Assembly (NCBI RefSeq): GCF_047496725.1
Contig: NC_132980.1
Location: forward strand, 4,764,572-4,828,571
Direction: 5' to 3'
DNA from: Anoplolepis gracilipes
Taxonomy: Eukaryota; Arthropoda; Insecta; Hymenoptera; Formicidae
DNA length: 64,000 nt
Below, piece by piece: positions 59,937-64,000 of the stretch. Position 1 is the first letter of the stretch. Each line of letters begins with the position of its first letter. Under the pieces are notes generated by a model. It saw only the letters and a list, made by a program, of their open reading frames with translations, made no database searches and was not told the DNA's origin. Position numbers and translations under genes: made by a program.

Positions 59937-62900
59937 AATCATTTGCGAATTGTAGGATCGTTTGAATCGTAATCTGCTAGATTTTCATTTGCTATATAAT
60001 GAGTGCCTTCGAATTTACAAAAGAATCGTCCTATCTCTATATTATTAATGAATTTTGGTGGGCACGTCGATATAGTTTCTAAAATAAAGAAAATGCTTTT
60101 ATTAAAAAATTCGTTTTATATTGTACAAAGATAAATATTATAATAAATATATAATTAATAAGAATGCTACTAAAACACTCATATACCTTCTGACACGTAA
60201 CATATTCCATTGTTTTCAGTGAGAATTATGTAGTGCGGTTGATTGACATACCCTGATTCTATATATGAACATAAATGATCAGCATAGGTATGACGTAAGT
60301 ATGGAAACATAGAAGATCTTTGTAATTTCTCTAGGAACATGCGACGATTACTTTTATAATGCCATCCAATTATTACGCCATTGTGATTAATAGAATACCA
60401 TGAGTGCCTTACAATATCGTTCCGATCGCAAACTTTATTTCTTTATTATTTCCTCTTAATTGTTCCCTCACGACATCAGGTTTAACCTATGCGTGTATAA
60501 AGATATAAAGTATAGAATGCAATTCCATAACTTATCAAATGATTTCTAAACTATTGTGTAATCATTTAAGTTGTAGATAATTGTAATTAATATAATCTCT
60601 TTTTATATATTATAATATAATCTTTATTAATATAATATCTCTATATACACTAGGTAGGTAAAAAAAAATTAAAAAGCCACTTTCTTCCATATGAAAAAGG
60701 CCAATTTTCAAGTAGTTGCAACTTCCATAAAAATAATCGAAATAAGATTAATAAAAAAGCGTTTTAAAGGTTAAAAATTTCTAGTTTTAGAATCTTTAAA
60801 TAAATTTCAATTATTTCTATTTGTTATAAAATTACCTTGTAAAAAAGCAACGTTCGTTGATTAAACAAATTTTTCAAAAGTTTGTCCAAGAATACTGAAT
60901 TAAAAAACAATTTTAGCTTTTGATTTTATTACTGGGCTGTTAAAGAGCAGAGTTTTAGCTTTAATTTACTTTTTTAACGAATGTTTTATGATTTTTTTCG
61001 CCGAGAAATTAATTATTAAAATAAAATTGAGCTATTGACTTTGAACGCTTATAACTAGTGAAAAAATAATCACACAATAATCATTAATTTAAGTTTTTAA
61101 AATGTACAAAAAAAACTTAACACTTCAACCTTTTGTACGAGTAACTGGAATGCTTTTTACTTGTAAATATTGCAGAATTAATGAAAATTTTAGCATTAAC
61201 TTTTATTGATTTAAATTAAAAAAGAAAATGCAATTTTTACATGATTTTTAAGTAACAATTACGCTTTAAAAATAAATAATTGAAAAAACGATGGAAGCAT
61301 TTTAAATGCTATTTTTTCTCTTTAAATTGTTTCTTTTTCTGATTATTGTACGATAATTTTTTCATTAGTTATAAATGTTCAAAGTTAGTAGCTTGATTTT
61401 GCTTTAATAGTAAATATTTCAGTGAAAAAGAAATTATGGAACATTTGTTAAAAAAAAAGAAATTAGAGCTAAAACTCTCTAATTAATGAAATTGTACTAG
61501 GATTTTTTTTTAATTTAGTATTCTTGGACAAACTTTTGAAAAATTTGCTCAATCGACGGACGTTGTTTTCTTAAAATGTAATTTTGTAACAAATAGACAG
61601 AATTGAAATTAATTTAAAGATTCTAAAACTAGAAACTTCAAGCTTTGAAGCGCTTTTTTATTGATCTTGTTCCAGTTATTTTTAAGAAGGTTACTGAAAA
61701 TTGGTCTTTTTTATATAGAAGAAAGTGGCCCTTTAATTGTTTTGTGTAATGTATATAATCTTTTTATTATGATAAATAAAATATAATATAAGATGTGTAA
61801 TAAACTACCTCTATTTCTGTAATCCTTCCGTATTCCATTTCAAAATTTTCAATGCCGTTTGAAGTAATTTTCGTTTCTAGTAATTTGAACAGAATTTGGA
61901 ATTTGTAATCCCTACAATGACGTTTTAAGAATTTTTGATAAAACGTTCGCATCATAGATGTTATTATCTAAAAAGAAAGACAAACTTAATTTATAATTGA
62001 AACCCTAATATTTTTATTTATATTATTTAATTGTGACCAAAATCCATCAAAATTATTCATTTCATTTAGTTTCAATTAAACCATGACCTATTATTATTCC
62101 TTTTTTAGATTATTTAATAATTTAATTTTAATAATTATATAATTCCATAAATTAAATTATTTAATTTTAATTTCTATTCCTTGTACATTATTACGTATAT
62201 CAATTATTATGTATATCAATATATGATATATACATACGTATATATGTAAAAAGGAAAACCAAAATCTTAAAAGGATTAAAAAGAAAATTATACTTAAAAT
62301 TTTGGTTTCCATATATAACAGTTAAAAGGTATCCTCGAAAACATTCTGAAATTTATATAATATAATTATTATATTAGAAATTATATTAGAAAAAAAATTA
62401 TATGAAACATTTTTAAAAGATAAAAAACCTAATTATGCTCGCATGCAGGATGTATAACAAAAAAATAAAATTATAATTTAACTTAATTTATAACAACTTA
62501 CATAATTCACATATTTGTCTTCGAGATCTAATGATATATCCATAGTTGATGTAATTTATCGACTTCTAATTCAGAAAATATAAATTCTTCAAGAATATGC
62601 ATAATTTGGTTTGCTTCCGTTGAATCTCAAAAATTGTTATCGATGTTGTTCTCATTCCAAAAAGAAAGTTCTTATTCAAAAGGTGTTGAGGTTATTAAAT
62701 ACTTTGGATATTTGTCTTTAACGCGGGATAATACTTCTTGCGCAATATCATCTAGCCATGTTTTATGGTCGTGTATCTTATGATACATGTGGTTGAAAAT
62801 ATTGTGCCACAATACTAAAAAGCCGTTATAAGAGCTGCTTTTCTTTTGGTATTTTTAGAAATTCAATTTTTTTGTATACAAATCGATATATTGTTGTAGA

Positions 62901-63160
62901 TAATTAGCGATTAAGCCAAAGTAATATCTACTTGTCAGATTGGAATCAAGTTGCCTGAAAAATACTTACATATTTACTGTACAATAAATACAATTAATTT
63001 ACAATGTGATAGCAATTTAATTCATTCAATCTTACCATGGTAATTGTCCAGAAATTATGCTATTCAGTTCATCCGAAACGAAATAATAAATCATAGAATC
63101 TTCAGTTATGAAACGCAGAAGACATTTTAAATCTTCTTTCTAGAATCCCATAAGTTGATA
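59937..63160 (-). pseudogene. FBXO21-like gene, decayed, with introns retained
   Basis: Pieces in order on the minus strand: about 63150-63035 (FITEDSMIYYFVSDELNSII); 62957-62530 (NLTSRYYFGLIANYLQQYID, KTWLDDIAQEVLSRVKDKYP, LSFWNENNIDNNF, IMHILEEFIFSELE); 61965-61810; 60460-60188, the YccV-like domain (NGVIIGWHYKSNRR, YVNQPHYIILTENNGICYV); and a last exon 60078-59937 (IGRFFCKFEGTHYIANENLA, stop). FBXO21 is an F-box protein with a C-terminal YccV (HspQ-type) domain, a substrate adaptor of SCF ubiquitin ligases. Three in-frame stops occur in the second piece and a frameshift opens the YccV part, so it is a pseudogene. The order of domains and intron-like gaps argue for a decayed gene copy, not a retrocopy. 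A 1 kb palindrome sits in one intron. Confidence 0.7.
60662..61738. repeat. Long imperfect palindrome inserted in the FBXO21-like relic
   Basis: Arms of about 480-500 bp: the left begins aaaaagccactttcttccat; the right ends in the complement of aaagggccactttcttctat. Also paired are ttcaaaagtttgtccaagaa with ttcttggacaaacttttgaa, and gaatctttaaataaatttca with its complement. A fold-back or palindromic MITE family; no ORF. Confidence 0.85.
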
Positions 63161-63339
63161 TTACTGGACATGATGGATACATAATATTGTATCTTTTTGA
63201 TACACTTTATACCTGCTATTATTTTTTTTTAAGATTTAAATTATTAAAATTTGTTTTCTGTTTCCCCGTGTCAAACTTTCTTTTTGCGGTAGGACATCTA
63301 AAATTAAGACAAAAAGTTTGGAAGAATTATATTAATAAA

Positions 63340-64000
63340 CAACGGGTTAATTAAAACGATCTAACTAGCCAAAATTATTCAATTTATTCACACGACGTTT
63401 CGACCATATGGTTGTGGTCCTTTTCAAGTGTAACTATAAAGAAAATATATAACGGATCAAAAAATTATATGGATACAATTTTTACCGGATTAAACACAAA
63501 CAATACAATATAATGTCGTTAAAAAACTAGTCTACTCACACGTAAATTAAGAAAGAGAAGAAAGAATCCAATGGGACATGTTTAAAAGTAGAACTTAATG
63601 ATGGAATAATTAAATATGTCACTTAGTTAAAATCAATGGTTATTAAATTTGAGATGAACACAAACAACGAGACACGTCATGTCAGCATGAGTTTTTAAAC
63701 GAAACTGTCAATGTTTAAAAAGAAAAACAGTTCAAACGACCTTTATAATTTTGTCATAAATATTATTTAAATTTTCGGTATCTCTTTGTAGGTTAATCGT
63801 GGAGTTAAATTTCTTAATGAAAAACATTTCAGCTATTTCTCTTTTCTTAATAAATTTTTCATCATGTAAAATAACCGACTTGTCCCACTCAAAATCATGT
63901 CCAAATTCAACTCTGTGCTTGCTAACGACTGATTGATTGGTAGGATGTAATTTTATATTGTTAAAATGTTCTTTAATATGTGTGCGTACATGTCGTTTTG
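63340..64000 (-). mobile_element. Penelope-like element, 3' end
   Basis: Coding sequence from the right edge to the stop at 63732, then a 3' UTR containing gaccacaaccatatggtcga followed by aacgtcgtgtgaataaattg, a signature seen in Penelope-like elements. The element is cut by the window edge. Confidence 0.7.
63732..64000 (-). CDS. Penelope-like element protein, C-terminal part (GIY-YIG-type end)
   Basis: 89 uninterrupted codons, open at the right edge: THIKEHFNNIKLHPTNQSVV, SKHRVEFGHDFEWDKSVIL, KREIAEMFFIKKFNSTINLQ. The pattern H-x-E-x-GH-x-F-x-W followed by R-E-x-x-E-x-x-x-I matches the C-terminal half of the GIY-YIG endonuclease region in Penelope-like elements, which nicks the target for priming. 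The GIY and YIG motifs themselves would be outside the window. No stop or shift is visible, so this copy could be recent. Confidence 0.65.
   Translation of the reverse strand, partial: KRHVRTHIKEHFNNIKLHPTNQSVVSKHRVEFGHDFEWDKSVILHDEKFIKKREIAEMFFIKKFNSTINLQRDTENLNNIYDKIIKVV

Overview
The window reads as insect nuclear DNA, most likely from an ant or related hymenopteran. It is strongly AT-rich, its genes have introns, and it is loaded with animal transposon families. No tRNA, rRNA, CRISPR array or bacterial operon is visible. The ant attribution is inference from the transposon-associated protein families (DUF4806-type, Mutator-like, CACTA-like, DIRS, Penelope-like) and could be wrong at genus or family level.

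Layout. 1-3.9 kb (minus strand): a five-exon DUF4806-type gene running off the left edge and carrying an in-phase stop codon, then CACTA-like and Mutator-like transposase relics. 3.87-9.35 kb: an almost structurally complete DIRS tyrosine-recombinase retrotransposon with unequal inverted terminal repeats, internal complementary region, gag, RT-RNase H and recombinase, disabled by a few stop codons. 9.9-49.6 kb: the centrepiece, a head-to-tail array of five apparently intact methuselah-like seven-transmembrane receptor genes, all on the minus strand. Each has five coding exons with identical phases: exon 1 = signal peptide, ectodomain and TM1-TM2; exon 2 = TM3; exon 3 = TM4 to extracellular loop 2; exon 4 = TM5; exon 5 = TM6, TM7 and tail. 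The predicted proteins are 585, 623, 625, 586 and 613 residues (genes A to E). 45.2 kb and 50-60 kb: broken copies of the same family, one of them an exon-1 inverted duplication that forms a long hairpin. 59.9-63.2 kb: a decayed FBXO21-like gene split by a 1 kb palindrome. 63.3-64 kb: the 3' end of a Penelope-like element with a GIY-YIG-type C-terminus.

How the parts relate. The receptor array grew by tandem duplication of units of about 8 kb; units B and C are the most recent pair. Insertions dated by the paralogous empty sites (a piggyBac-like element in B and C, a hAT-like MITE and a mariner in D, a 3.2 kb TG...CA element upstream of A) record the order of events. Gene C carries an ectodomain tract that matches gene E far better than its sister B, which points to gene conversion. 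Gene D has lost its C-terminal tail through a deletion. The palindrome next to gene E is a candidate hairpin-RNA source that could act on the array; this is inference and needs small-RNA data.

Gene models were built by hand from ORFs, splice sites and phase bookkeeping. Exon ends in the five intact genes are mutually consistent to the base, but no transcript was available.
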